Part shown: one piece after another, positions 1 to 4,428 of the stretch | Position numbering within the stretch: position 1 is the stretch's first letter | Layout: every line of letters starts with the position of its first letter | DNA from: Candidatus Babelota bacterium | GTDB lineage: Bacteria; Babelota; Babeliae; Babelales; Babelaceae | Assembly (NCBI GenBank): GCA_003174035.1 | Contig: PRDV01000009.1 | Coordinates: 1-5,134 of the forward strand | Length of the DNA: 5,134 nucleotides | Direction: 5' to 3' | The notes under the pieces: model-generated | Database searches by the model: none | What the model saw: only the letters and a program-made list of their open reading frames with translations | Told to the model about the DNA's origin: nothing | Position numbers and translations under genes: made by a program

Positions 1-969
1 ATACGTACCCCATCCGAAGGACAGGGAGCCAATGAAATTTTGCAGGATCTGGCATACCTTGTATCTATATGGAAGAATATATTAGCAAAATATACTGAAG
101 CGGCCCCTAAAGAAAAAATTTATGAAGATATTGATCTCTCACTCCAAATGGTGCGGGATCATCTTGATTATGATGTAGAGACGGTATTAAGCGATAGCGA
201 GGAAAATCAATCTCGTGTATATAAATTCGTAAAAAATATCGCTCCTGAGCATGCATTTAAAGTTAAATACTATCAAGGGCCTCCGCCTCTGTTTGAAAAA
301 TACAACATCGAGCCTCAAATCGAGCAAGCATTACAACGTAAGGTATACATGCGCTCAGGCGGCTCTATTGTCATAGAAACAACAGAAGCTATGACCGTGG
401 TTGACGTAAATACTGGCCGATTTATTGGACAATCCAATCTTGAAGATACCATTTTAAAGACAAATCTCGAGGCAGCTGAGGAGATTGTACGCCAATTACG
501 CTTACGCAACATAGGCGGACTCATCGTTATTGACTTTATCGATATGGCAAGTGGATCCAATAAACAAAAATTGTTCCGTTTTTTTGAAAAAACTCTTAAA
601 GAGCGGGACAAGTTCCAATCAGTGGTACTTAAGGTTTCTGAATTTGGCCTTGTACAGATGACGCGTAAACGATCTGGCAAGACACTTATGCATGAGCTTA
701 TGCATCAGTGCGGCACCTGCGCGGGATTGGGGTATGTAAAGTCTATTCCGAATGAGGCCTATAGTATTCTGCGCAATCTCAAACAAGAACTCGAAAATAA
801 GCATCCAAAAGGTGTATGTACGGTTATGGTGCATGAGGCAATTTTTAAATACATCACGACCATAGAATATAATGCGATACTTGTTCTTGAGAAGGAGTTT
901 GGATGCAAAATTATTCTATCGAGCTCAGACAATTGCCCGATCAATACATTTAAATTGGCTCTTAAATAA
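1..969 (+). CDS. rng: Ribonuclease G/E family endoribonuclease, 3' part (5' end outside window)
   Basis: This gene encodes a cytoplasmic single-strand-specific endoribonuclease of the RNase E/G family, involved in rRNA maturation and mRNA decay. The frame is open from base 1 (it begins IRTPSEGQG), so the N-terminus with its S1 domain lies upstream; 322 codons are visible. The DNase I-like catalytic core is clear. MTVVDVNTGR carries the metal-ligand Asp at 403-405 and Asn at 409-411, equivalent to D303/N305 of E. coli RNase E. IGGLIVIDFIDM carries aspartates at 532-534 and 541-543, one of which corresponds to D346. The zinc-link cysteines appear as CGTC at 709-720. The protein stops soon after the small domain and has no long scaffold tail, which fits RNase G rather than RNase E. 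Its TAA overlaps the stop of the convergent RHH gene by 8 bp. The internal TTG at 40 is not a real start. Family assignment is firm; the G versus E label is inferred from the short C-terminus. Confidence 0.93.
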   Translation: MRTPSEGQGANEILQDLAYLVSIWKNILAKYTEAAPKEKIYEDIDLSLQMVRDHLDYDVETVLSDSEENQSRVYKFVKNIAPEHAFKVKYYQGPPPLFEKYNIEPQIEQALQRKVYMRSGGSIVIETTEAMTVVDVNTGRFIGQSNLEDTILKTNLEAAEEIVRQLRLRNIGGLIVIDFIDMASGSNKQKLFRFFEKTLKERDKFQSVVLKVSEFGLVQMTRKRSGKTLMHELMHQCGTCAGLGYVKSIPNEAYSILRNLKQELENKHPKGVCTVMVHEAIFKYITTIEYNAILVLEKEFGCKIILSSSDNCPINTFKLALK

Positions 970-1336
970 TAGGCCTGCCACCTTTAAGACGATGTTGCCT
1001 ACGCTGGGGGAATGGCTTGCCACGCTCTGATTCCATATCGTTGAGCGCTTTCTCAAGCGCCTCCTCAGCAAAACCAGCTAACGTGAGTCCTGGCTCCCAA
1101 TAGACGGCATTTTTAAGGCGATCTATTACCTCGGCAGAGATATGCAAAGTAATACGTTGCTTTCCCCTGATTGTTTCTTCTTGCGCAACAACTATTTCGC
1201 TAACAGGAGTTGGCTCTCCAACTAACACAAGAGGCGCAGCATGCTGTTCAACTTCGACAACCTCAGGTACTTTCTGCTCTTTGCCTTTGGACAAGTACTC
1301 CTCTAAGGGATTTATTCCTATAGTCTTTTGTTTCAT
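962..1336 (-). CDS. Ribbon-helix-helix protein, probable ParB-type partner of ParA
   Basis: This 124-residue protein is probably the DNA-binding half of the partition pair. Residues 1-58 look flexible and low in structure, rich in Glu, Val and Pro. Residues 60-67 (QRITLHIS) fit a DNA-contacting beta ribbon, 68-82 a first helix, and 85-104 (starting TLAGFAEEALEKAL) a second helix, followed by a basic tail ending KGGRPII. This is the ribbon-helix-helix layout. In known ParA/RHH pairs such as ParF-ParG, the RHH dimer binds repeated short sites and the mobile N-terminal tail stimulates the ATPase. The gene starts 10 bp after parA; its AAAAGG ribosome site (1343-1348) overlaps the parA TAA and sits 6 nt before the ATG, implying co-transcription and likely translational coupling. 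Its 3' end overlaps rng by 8 bp on the opposite strand. The fold is fairly sure; the ParB role rests on the neighbour. A plain CopG-type repressor is the alternative. Confidence 0.8.
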   Translation of the reverse strand: MKQKTIGINPLEEYLSKGKEQKVPEVVEVEQHAAPLVLVGEPTPVSEIVVAQEETIRGKQRITLHISAEVIDRLKNAVYWEPGLTLAGFAEEALEKALNDMESERGKPFPQRRQHRLKGGRPII

Positions 1337-1346
1337 CTATTACCTT

Positions 1347-2114
1347 TTATGAAAGCGCTTGTTCTTGCTTAATAACTTCGAGCGCGAGCGCCTTATAATC
1401 ATGAGCACCATTGCTATTTGGATCATATTCATTGATTGGCTTACCAAAGGAGGGAGCCTCAGATAATCGTACATTTTCACGAATCGCCGTTTTATACACA
1501 AGCTCACTGAAGTTCTTTCGCAGCTCATCCACAACTTCTTTTGAATGACGCGTACGCGAGTCTACTCTACAGGGAACAATGCCCGATATTTTAAGAGAGC
1601 TATTTAAACGATGGCGAACAATATCAACAGTTTGCAACAATTGCACTAACCCGTTGACCGCCATAATGCGAGCCTCAACAGGCACGATAACCTCTTCGCA
1701 GGCTGTAAGCGCATTGATCGTTAAAATTCCCAAGGCTGGTGGACAATCAATAAGAACATAATCCCAGCTCTTCGTGTCAAGCGCTTGCAGCTTCTGCTTT
1801 AGAATTGTTTCAGCACCCACTTCATTGGCAAGCGCTTTCTCGAGGCCTATCAGCCAGGAAGAAGAAGGGATGAGCGCTATGCCAGGAGATTCAGTGCTTG
1901 CTATAACAGAAGCTAAAGGTACATTTTCAGTAAATACACTTAAAAGGCCCTTTTCAACTACAGTTACACCAAACCACTGTGAAGTGGATGCTTGAGGATC
2001 TAAATCTATTACCAAAACTTTTCTTTTTTTAGCCGCCAACGAAGCCGCAAGATTAACCGTGGTTGTGGTCTTCCCACTACCTCCTTTTTGATTAATAATC
2101 GCTATCTTTCGCAT
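1347..2114 (-). CDS. parA: ParA/Soj-family partition ATPase
   Basis: This 255-residue deviant-Walker ATPase of the ParA/MinD superfamily binds DNA non-specifically as an ATP dimer and positions a chromosome or plasmid with its ParB partner. The deviant Walker A box KGGSGKT is at residues 10-16 with the signature lysine K10. VLVIDLDPQ is at about 33-41 and the Walker B stretch DYVLIDCPP at 118-126. A basic SRTRHSKEV segment lies near the C-terminus. There is no N-terminal helix-turn-helix extension, so it is a short Soj- or type Ib-like ParA without an autorepressor domain. The ATG at 2114 is chosen because AGGAAA (2118-2123) precedes it and the usual MRKIAIINQKGG start follows. A longer frame to 2180 exists but has only alternative codons at its far end and would contain the promoter. 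The downstream gene encodes an RHH protein, as in many par operons. The serine in KGGSGKT, where valine is commoner, is not expected to abolish function. Confidence 0.95.
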   Translation of the reverse strand: MRKIAIINQKGGSGKTTTTVNLAASLAAKKRKVLVIDLDPQASTSQWFGVTVVEKGLLSVFTENVPLASVIASTESPGIALIPSSSWLIGLEKALANEVGAETILKQKLQALDTKSWDYVLIDCPPALGILTINALTACEEVIVPVEARIMAVNGLVQLLQTVDIVRHRLNSSLKISGIVPCRVDSRTRHSKEVVDELRKNFSELVYKTAIRENVRLSEAPSFGKPINEYDPNSNGAHDYKALALEVIKQEQALS

Positions 2115-2148
2115 CGGTTTCCTATTTAAAAAGTTCAAGTTCGGGTAC

Positions 2149-2177
2149 ATAATACCATGCTTAGTGTACAAAAACAA
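2149..2177 (-). promoter_or_regulatory. Putative parA promoter with extended -10
   Basis: On the minus strand, TTGTTT (2172-2177) is followed after 17 nt by TATTAT (2149-2154), which is directly preceded by TGG (2155-2157) and so forms an extended -10 element. Transcription would start near 2142, giving a leader of about 28 nt before the parA ATG. The -35 is weak (3 of 6), but the extended -10 compensates. This placement also argues against the longer parA reading frame. Confidence 0.5.
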
Positions 2178-2180
2178 CAA

Positions 2181-2246
2181 TTATGTTTTTTTCTTCAACA
2201 CCCTCTTATAAGGTAAAGCAGTTAAGAGAAGTATTGACTTTTTCAC
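2181..2246 (-). CDS. Possible 21-residue signal-peptide-like ORF; doubtful, perhaps a gene remnant
   Basis: A GTG at 2244-2246 opens a 21-codon frame whose product begins VKKSILLLTALP, resembling the start of a signal peptide, and ends KKKT before TAA. AGGAG at 2254-2258 sits 7 nt upstream, a good ribosome site. The context AGGAGATAG, three bases, then RTGAAA is the same as at the start of the cysteine-rich peptide gene at 3181 (AGGAGATAG at 3185-3193). The frame then ends without a mature domain. It may be the 5' remnant of a second exported-peptide gene, a leader peptide for parA, or chance. It ends immediately before the upstream extension of the parA frame, in the same phase. Confidence 0.22.
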   Translation of the reverse strand: MKKSILLLTALPYKRVLKKKT

Positions 2247-2472
2247 CTCCTATCTCCTCATAGAAGTTATTTAAGTATTGAGCACAATAGACATAAATAT
2301 CCTTAACGAGGCTTTATATTCATTTTTAGCCATTAGGGTAAATAGCCTTTTCGCGGTGATTACATCTATTAATTGGTTTTCATTAAAGAGCATTAAAATA
2401 TGCATAGAATGATTAGAAGGTAAAAACTTAAAACCCCTCAATGGGCAAAATGAAGCATAAGCATTCTTTACC

Positions 2473-2487
2473 TACCTTTTATGATTT
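2473..2487. repeat. 15-bp direct repeat, copy 1 (TACCTTTTATGATTT)
   Basis: This is an exact 15-bp match to 2966-2980, which spans the stop codon of the cysteine-rich peptide gene. Its first 12 bases also occur at 1341-1352, across the parA stop and the ribosome site of the RHH gene. Read on the minus strand, the codons before this copy give FIPSKS and then TAA, close to the YVPKS-TAA end of the cysteine-rich peptide. That suggests a decayed duplicate of its 3' end. Confidence 0.5.
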
Positions 2488-2746
2488 ACTTGGGATGAAT
2501 ACTTTTGACTTTAAATAGGTATTTACTTATTTGGGGAAATCAACGCAATTTAGTGTATAGTCATAAATACATCAGATATCACCAAAGGGATGTATTGTGC
2601 TTGTTTTATTAAATCACATAAATATACGCAATGCAGGTGTTTGATTGTTGTAAGTAATTTATTGCTTATGCTTAAATTATTATTATGCGATGATTTAAAC
2701 CATTACATACTTATTGGTAATTACCCAAAACGCCACTAACGATGTA

Positions 2747-2775
2747 ATTTTATGTATTTAATAAACACATAAAAT
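2747..2775. repeat. Inverted repeat 1 (9-bp arms, 11-nt spacer)
   Basis: The arms ATTTTATGT (2747-2755) and ACATAAAAT (2767-2775) are exact reverse complements. The left arm overlaps one ATGTATTTA unit and the right arm runs into the next one. Without G/C pairs or a T-run it is a poor terminator and a more plausible protein-binding site. Confidence 0.5.
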
Positions 2776-2827
2776 GTATTGATATCTCTATAGGTCTGTG
2801 TTTTGTGTATTTGTAAAAAGGGAAGCT

Positions 2828-2873
2828 TTTAGGCTTTAGTATGTATTTTAGTATAAACATACTAACACCTAAA
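2828..2873. repeat. Inverted repeat 2 (17-bp arms, 15 of 17 matched)
   Basis: The arms TTTAGGCTTTAGTATGT (2828-2844) and ACATACTAACACCTAAA (2857-2873) pair at 15 of 17 positions around a 12-nt centre. The inner 9 bp (TTAGTATGT with ACATACTAA) match perfectly. TTTAGTAT is also directly repeated 12 bp apart at 2835 and 2847. It is the largest dyad in the spacer, with the inner ends again being ATGT and ACAT as in inverted repeat 1. It is a likely operator or centromere element; no protein is assigned. Confidence 0.6.
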
Positions 2874-2884
2874 CCTACTTAATT

Positions 2885-2910
2885 AATGTATTTGAACCAT
2901 TCTATACATT
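2885..2910. repeat. Inverted repeat 3 (7-bp arms, 12-nt spacer)
   Basis: The arms AATGTAT (2885-2891) and ATACATT (2904-2910) are exact reverse complements around 12 nt. This is the third dyad of the ATGT...ACAT type in 165 bp. It overlaps the ATGTATTTG unit at 2886. A 7-bp dyad alone would be weak in AT-rich DNA; its value lies in repeating the pattern of the two neighbours. Confidence 0.35.
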
Positions 2911-2948
2911 TAATTTTTTACATGTATTTACGGGTTTTGCTCTTTGAC

Positions 2949-2966
2949 ATAAATGCATGTATTTAT
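2949..2966. repeat. 18-bp imperfect palindrome ATAAATGCATGTATTTAT
   Basis: Eight of nine base pairs match; the exception is G2955 against T2960. It contains the last ATGTATTTA unit of the array and lies 6 bp beyond the stop codon of the cysteine-rich peptide gene. No T-run follows on the minus strand, so it is not a typical terminator. It may be two head-to-head binding units. Confidence 0.45.
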
Positions 2967-2980
2967 ACCTTTTATGATTT
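2966..2980. repeat. 15-bp direct repeat, copy 2, over the stop codon of the cysteine-rich peptide gene
   Basis: This sequence is identical to 2473-2487. On the minus strand it encodes the final Lys-Ser and the TAA of the peptide gene and continues into AAGGTA. The two copies are 493 bp apart and bracket the repeat-rich half of the spacer. Confidence 0.5.
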
Positions 2981-3181
2981 TGGAACATATGCACGTTTTG
3001 GCACACAATACCCAAAGGCATCACATTCATTGCCTTCACAACAATCTTGATTCAGATTGCAACGCTCGTTTAAGCGTTCGCGTTTACAAATTTGTGAGGG
3101 TAGGGCACCATATAATGACAATACAACTACTGCTGGACTTCCGAGTAACAAAGCTGCTACAAGCACTTTTCTTACTTTCAT
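2972..3181 (-). CDS. Small exported six-cysteine peptide with knottin (inhibitor cystine knot) spacing
   Basis: This 69-residue product begins with a basic n-region (MKVRK) and a hydrophobic stretch at about residues 6-27, read as a Sec signal peptide. No cleavage site is strong, so it could instead stay as a membrane anchor. The mature part has six cysteines at 32, 41, 47, 48, 53 and 59, giving C-x8-C-x5-CC-x4-C-x5-C with the core DCCEGNEC. That is the cysteine framework of inhibitor cystine knots, familiar from spider and cone-snail toxins and some plant inhibitors; pairing would be 1-4, 2-5, 3-6. Six cysteines in 28 residues after a signal peptide, plus a very good ribosome site 7 nt before the ATG, argue for a real gene. 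Function is unknown: secreted toxin, host effector, or protease or channel inhibitor. It lies 168 bp downstream of abiEi on the same strand. The knottin label comes from spacing only, and the first loop is slightly long. Confidence 0.72.
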   Translation of the reverse strand: MKVRKVLVAALLLGSPAVVVLSLYGALPSQICKRERLNERCNLNQDCCEGNECDAFGYCVPKRAYVPKS

Positions 3182-3188
3182 AAGCTAT

Positions 3189-3193
3189 CTCCT
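3189..3193 (-). promoter_or_regulatory. Ribosome binding site AGGAG of the cysteine-rich peptide gene
   Basis: AGGAG on the minus strand lies 7 nt before the ATG at 3179-3181. It is one of the strongest ribosome sites in the window and supports this short gene being translated from that start. The longer AGGAGATAG context recurs at 2250-2258. Confidence 0.7.
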
Positions 3194-3226
3194 AATTTAA
3201 TTCTACTTCTAATGCCTATATTTGAA

Positions 3227-3256
3227 ATACTAACTCATTTTTCCAGCCAAAATCAA
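3227..3256 (-). promoter_or_regulatory. Putative promoter of the cysteine-rich peptide gene
   Basis: On the minus strand, TTGATT (3251-3256) and TAGTAT (3227-3232) are separated by 18 nt; each matches 4 of 6 consensus bases. Transcription would begin near 3220, about 40 nt before the ATG. This suggests the gene can be expressed independently of abiEi. Nothing else recognisable lies between the two genes, and no clear terminator follows abiEi. Confidence 0.4.
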
Positions 3257-3349
3257 GGGTTTTTTTATTTTTAAATAATTTTCATCCAGAATCAATTGGA
3301 AATCATTAGACTAATTACCTTAAGTGGACGCCATTCCAAAATTTAACAA

Positions 3350-4141
3350 TCATATATCGGGGTCTATAACTGCATTTTCAATAATCTTCCATCTTCTATT
3401 TTTACGTGCCGAACGAGGAATTTTAGTATACGGGTTAAGTTGCACGTAGTTAATCTTAGGCACTGCTGCAAGACTTCGTTTTACAATATTTGCCAATCTT
3501 TTCGAGCCAAGCAACTCCAACAAATAACCCAATCGTTGCTTCCAAGCAACTCCATGCTGTACATTCAAAAGGACTTTAAATTCTTTTATATTAATACTTT
3601 CCACGAGCTCGATAAGAATTGTTGCTATATGGTCCAAACCACCGCTCTGCTTAATAAATCTCAAAAGATCCATAGCGGTAGCTTCTGGAGTAGAGATAAT
3701 AAATCTACTCTTAGGTGTTTCAACGCTCGTAGTGGGAGTGTTCATCAGCTGCGAATTTGTTATAAAATTAATCCTAACTCGACCGCAGACAATCGGTCTT
3801 AATACTTTCTCAATCATTATCTGATAAACTTGTGGCGCTTGATGTGATGCCCCATGATAACTAGCAGCGGTTAAAAGTGCCCCATAATAGCGCTGACCTA
3901 AATATTTCATCAAATAGGGTAAAAATTGATCAGCAGGTATACAGCCAAGTATCCTATATTCGGGCGGAATTATAACATAAAATCCGCGTGTTGGACTAAC
4001 TAATTCTCCTTTGGTCAATAGACGAGTGATGGCTTGTCGAATTGCATCCCTAGATTGCTTCAATGTAGTATAAACGTCTTGTAGAGAAAAACAACATTTT
4101 CCACGCGCCATTTGAGCTTCTAGATAATCTTTTAACAACAT
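3350..4141 (-). CDS. abiEi: AbiEi-family antitoxin / transcriptional regulator (orphan)
   Basis: This 263-residue protein is of the COG5340-type AbiEi family, the antitoxin and autorepressor of type IV toxin-antitoxin systems whose toxin AbiEii is a nucleotidyltransferase. Residues about 15-60 form the N-terminal winged helix, ending in the family hallmark GFYVIIPPEYR (53-63). The C-terminal domain shows YYGALLTAASYHGASHQ (85-101), CGRVRINFI (119-127) and STPEATAMDL (150-159). The length is normal and the frame intact. The ATG at 4139-4141 has a modest AGG site (4146-4148); the next in-frame ATG would cut into the winged-helix domain. An abiEii gene normally follows directly, often overlapping, but downstream there is only a 168-bp gap and then the cysteine-rich peptide gene, so this is an orphan. 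It has its own strong-looking promoter and a perfect inverted repeat upstream. AbiEi-family proteins are known to repress their own operon through inverted repeats. It may be a stand-alone regulator. Confidence 0.88.
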   Translation of the reverse strand: MLLKDYLEAQMARGKCCFSLQDVYTTLKQSRDAIRQAITRLLTKGELVSPTRGFYVIIPPEYRILGCIPADQFLPYLMKYLGQRYYGALLTAASYHGASHQAPQVYQIMIEKVLRPIVCGRVRINFITNSQLMNTPTTSVETPKSRFIISTPEATAMDLLRFIKQSGGLDHIATILIELVESINIKEFKVLLNVQHGVAWKQRLGYLLELLGSKRLANIVKRSLAAVPKINYVQLNPYTKIPRSARKNRRWKIIENAVIDPDI

Positions 4142-4158
4142 ATTGCCTAAACCGTTTA

Positions 4159-4187
4159 CACTCAGTGACGAAATTCGTCACTGAGTG
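4159..4187. promoter_or_regulatory. Perfect 14-bp inverted repeat upstream of abiEi, candidate operator
   Basis: The arms CACTCAGTGACGAA (4159-4172) and TTCGTCACTGAGTG (4174-4187) are exact reverse complements around one base. The site lies 18 bp before the abiEi ATG and about 18 bp after its predicted transcription start, in the leader. It is far more GC-rich than its surroundings. No T-run follows on either strand, so a terminator is unlikely. A repressor site for AbiEi is the most likely reading. In RNA it could also form a 12-bp stem with a 5-nt loop just upstream of the ribosome site. Confidence 0.7.
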
Positions 4188-4211
4188 CGAATGAAAAGTG
4201 AATTTCAATCC

Positions 4212-4240
4212 AAAATACCCTTTAGCAGAGTCTTTGTCAA
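4212..4240 (-). promoter_or_regulatory. Predicted sigma70-type promoter of abiEi
   Basis: On the minus strand a perfect -35 TTGACA (4235-4240) and a -10 TATTTT (4212-4217, 4 of 6) are separated by exactly 17 nt. The predicted start is near 4205, about 65 nt before the ATG, so the 29-bp palindrome falls within the leader. Confidence 0.65.
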
Positions 4241-4258
4241 ATAACATTTTGTTGTTAT
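4241..4258. repeat. Short inverted repeat ATAACA-N6-TGTTAT next to the abiEi -35
   Basis: The arms are 4241-4246 and 4253-4258. The dyad directly abuts the upstream edge of the abiEi -35 box in the divergent region shared with gatB. It could be an activator or repressor site, but 6-bp AT-rich arms are weak evidence. Confidence 0.25.
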
Positions 4259-4317
4259 GTTGATATTTATGACAAAATCCGATTGAGTATACTTAAAGTT
4301 AAGGAATTTACTATGCA

Positions 4318-4428
4318 ATGAAGGCTGGATTGCAGCCAAAGAATGATTCCCCCAATCAAATATACAATCAATGGCATTTATGCTACTTTAGACTGTATAA
4401 TGAGCTTGTTCCGAGGAGAAAACGGTGA
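4318..4428 (+). CDS. Possible 36-residue ORF overlapping the gatB start; doubtful
   Basis: This frame encodes a 36-residue product beginning [10 protein letters not shown] and ending VPRRKR. Its TGA (4426-4428) overlaps the gatB GTG (4425-4427) in a GTGA arrangement typical of coupled genes. Its own ATG overlaps, as ATGA, the stop of a two-codon frame ATG-CAA-TGA at 4313-4321, which has AAGGA (4301-4305) 7 nt upstream. The product has no recognised domain and is unlike GatC. A GGCTG/CAGCC hairpin (4323-4337) lies at its start. If gatB is transcribed from the -10 at 4396 this ORF would not be on the message, so chance is quite possible. Confidence 0.15.
   Translation: MKAGLQPKNDSPNQIYNQWHLCYFRLYNELVPRRKR
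4371..4401 (+). promoter_or_regulatory. Putative gatB promoter
   Basis: A perfect -10 TATAAT is at 4396-4401. The -35 is poor: ATGGCA (4371-4376, 4 of 6) at a long 19-nt spacing is the best match. The start would be near 4408, about 17 nt before the GTG, leaving room for the AGGAG site. An alternative -10, TATACT at 4288-4293, lacks a well-placed -35. Confidence 0.4.
4414..4418 (+). promoter_or_regulatory. Ribosome binding site AGGAG deciding the GTG start of gatB
   Basis: AGGAG ends 6 nt before the GTG at 4425 but 15 nt before the first in-frame ATG at 4434, so GTG is the better start. Confidence 0.7.

Larger units (their letters stand above)
2564..2965. repeat. Array of ATGTATTTR motifs, candidate parS/centromere-like iterons
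   Basis: The exact 9-mer ATGTATTTA occurs at 2752-2760, 2922-2930 and 2957-2965, with an inverted copy (TAAATACAT) at 2564-2572. Close variants are ATGTATTG at 2590 and 2774, GTGTATTTG at 2805, ATGTATTTT at 2841 and ATGTATTTG at 2886. From 2774 on, the unit starts are 31, 36, 45, 36 and 35 bp apart. This is well above what I would expect by chance for about 400 bp at this base composition; one other exact copy lies in rng coding DNA (846-854). RHH partition proteins are known to bind arrays of short repeated motifs, so these may be sites for the protein encoded at 962-1336. That link is inference. Confidence 0.5.
2247..2971. other. AT-rich intergenic region with no convincing gene
   Basis: About 725 bp between the cysteine-rich peptide gene and the parA leader hold no ORF with recognisable content on either strand. 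The DNA is markedly more AT-rich than the neighbouring genes. The right half is dense in ATGTATTTR motifs and inverted repeats, listed separately. I found no consensus DnaA boxes (TTATNCACA), no tRNA arms and no hairpin plus T-run terminator. A partition site, a replication-related region or decayed coding DNA are all possible; the ParA/RHH neighbour favours a partition site. Confidence 0.75.

Noticed and set aside
961..988. CTTAAA...TTTAAG dyad at the rng/RHH convergent ends as a bidirectional terminator
   Set aside because: There are only 6 A/T-rich pairs, a 16-nt interior without further pairing, and no T-run on either side.
2115..2180. Upstream extension of the parA frame by 22 codons
   Set aside because: It would begin with TTG lacking a ribosome site and would contain the extended -10 promoter. 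The ATG at 2114 has AGGAAA upstream and gives the family's normal N-terminus.
2902..2958. 18-codon frame starting at ATG 2956-2958 after AAAAGG just past the peptide gene stop
   Set aside because: It is very short, lies across the palindrome and repeat array, and its product (MHLCQRAKPV...) has no supporting pattern.
2564..2966. CRISPR array
   Set aside because: The repeated unit is only about 9 bp, is degenerate and occurs in both orientations. No 23-40 bp direct repeats with regular unique spacers are present.
2181..2971. Chromosomal origin (oriC)
   Set aside because: The AT-richness and nearby parA are suggestive, but I find no consensus DnaA boxes, and no dnaA, dnaN or gidA gene is present in the window.
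2953..3183. 76-codon plus-strand ORF over the cysteine-rich peptide gene
   Set aside because: It is antisense to a gene with a signal peptide, patterned cysteines and a strong ribosome site. Its own product (rich in His and Leu) shows no pattern.
3440..3802. 120-codon plus-strand ORF inside abiEi
   Set aside because: It is a shadow frame opposite a clear AbiEi-family coding sequence, with no recognisable domain.
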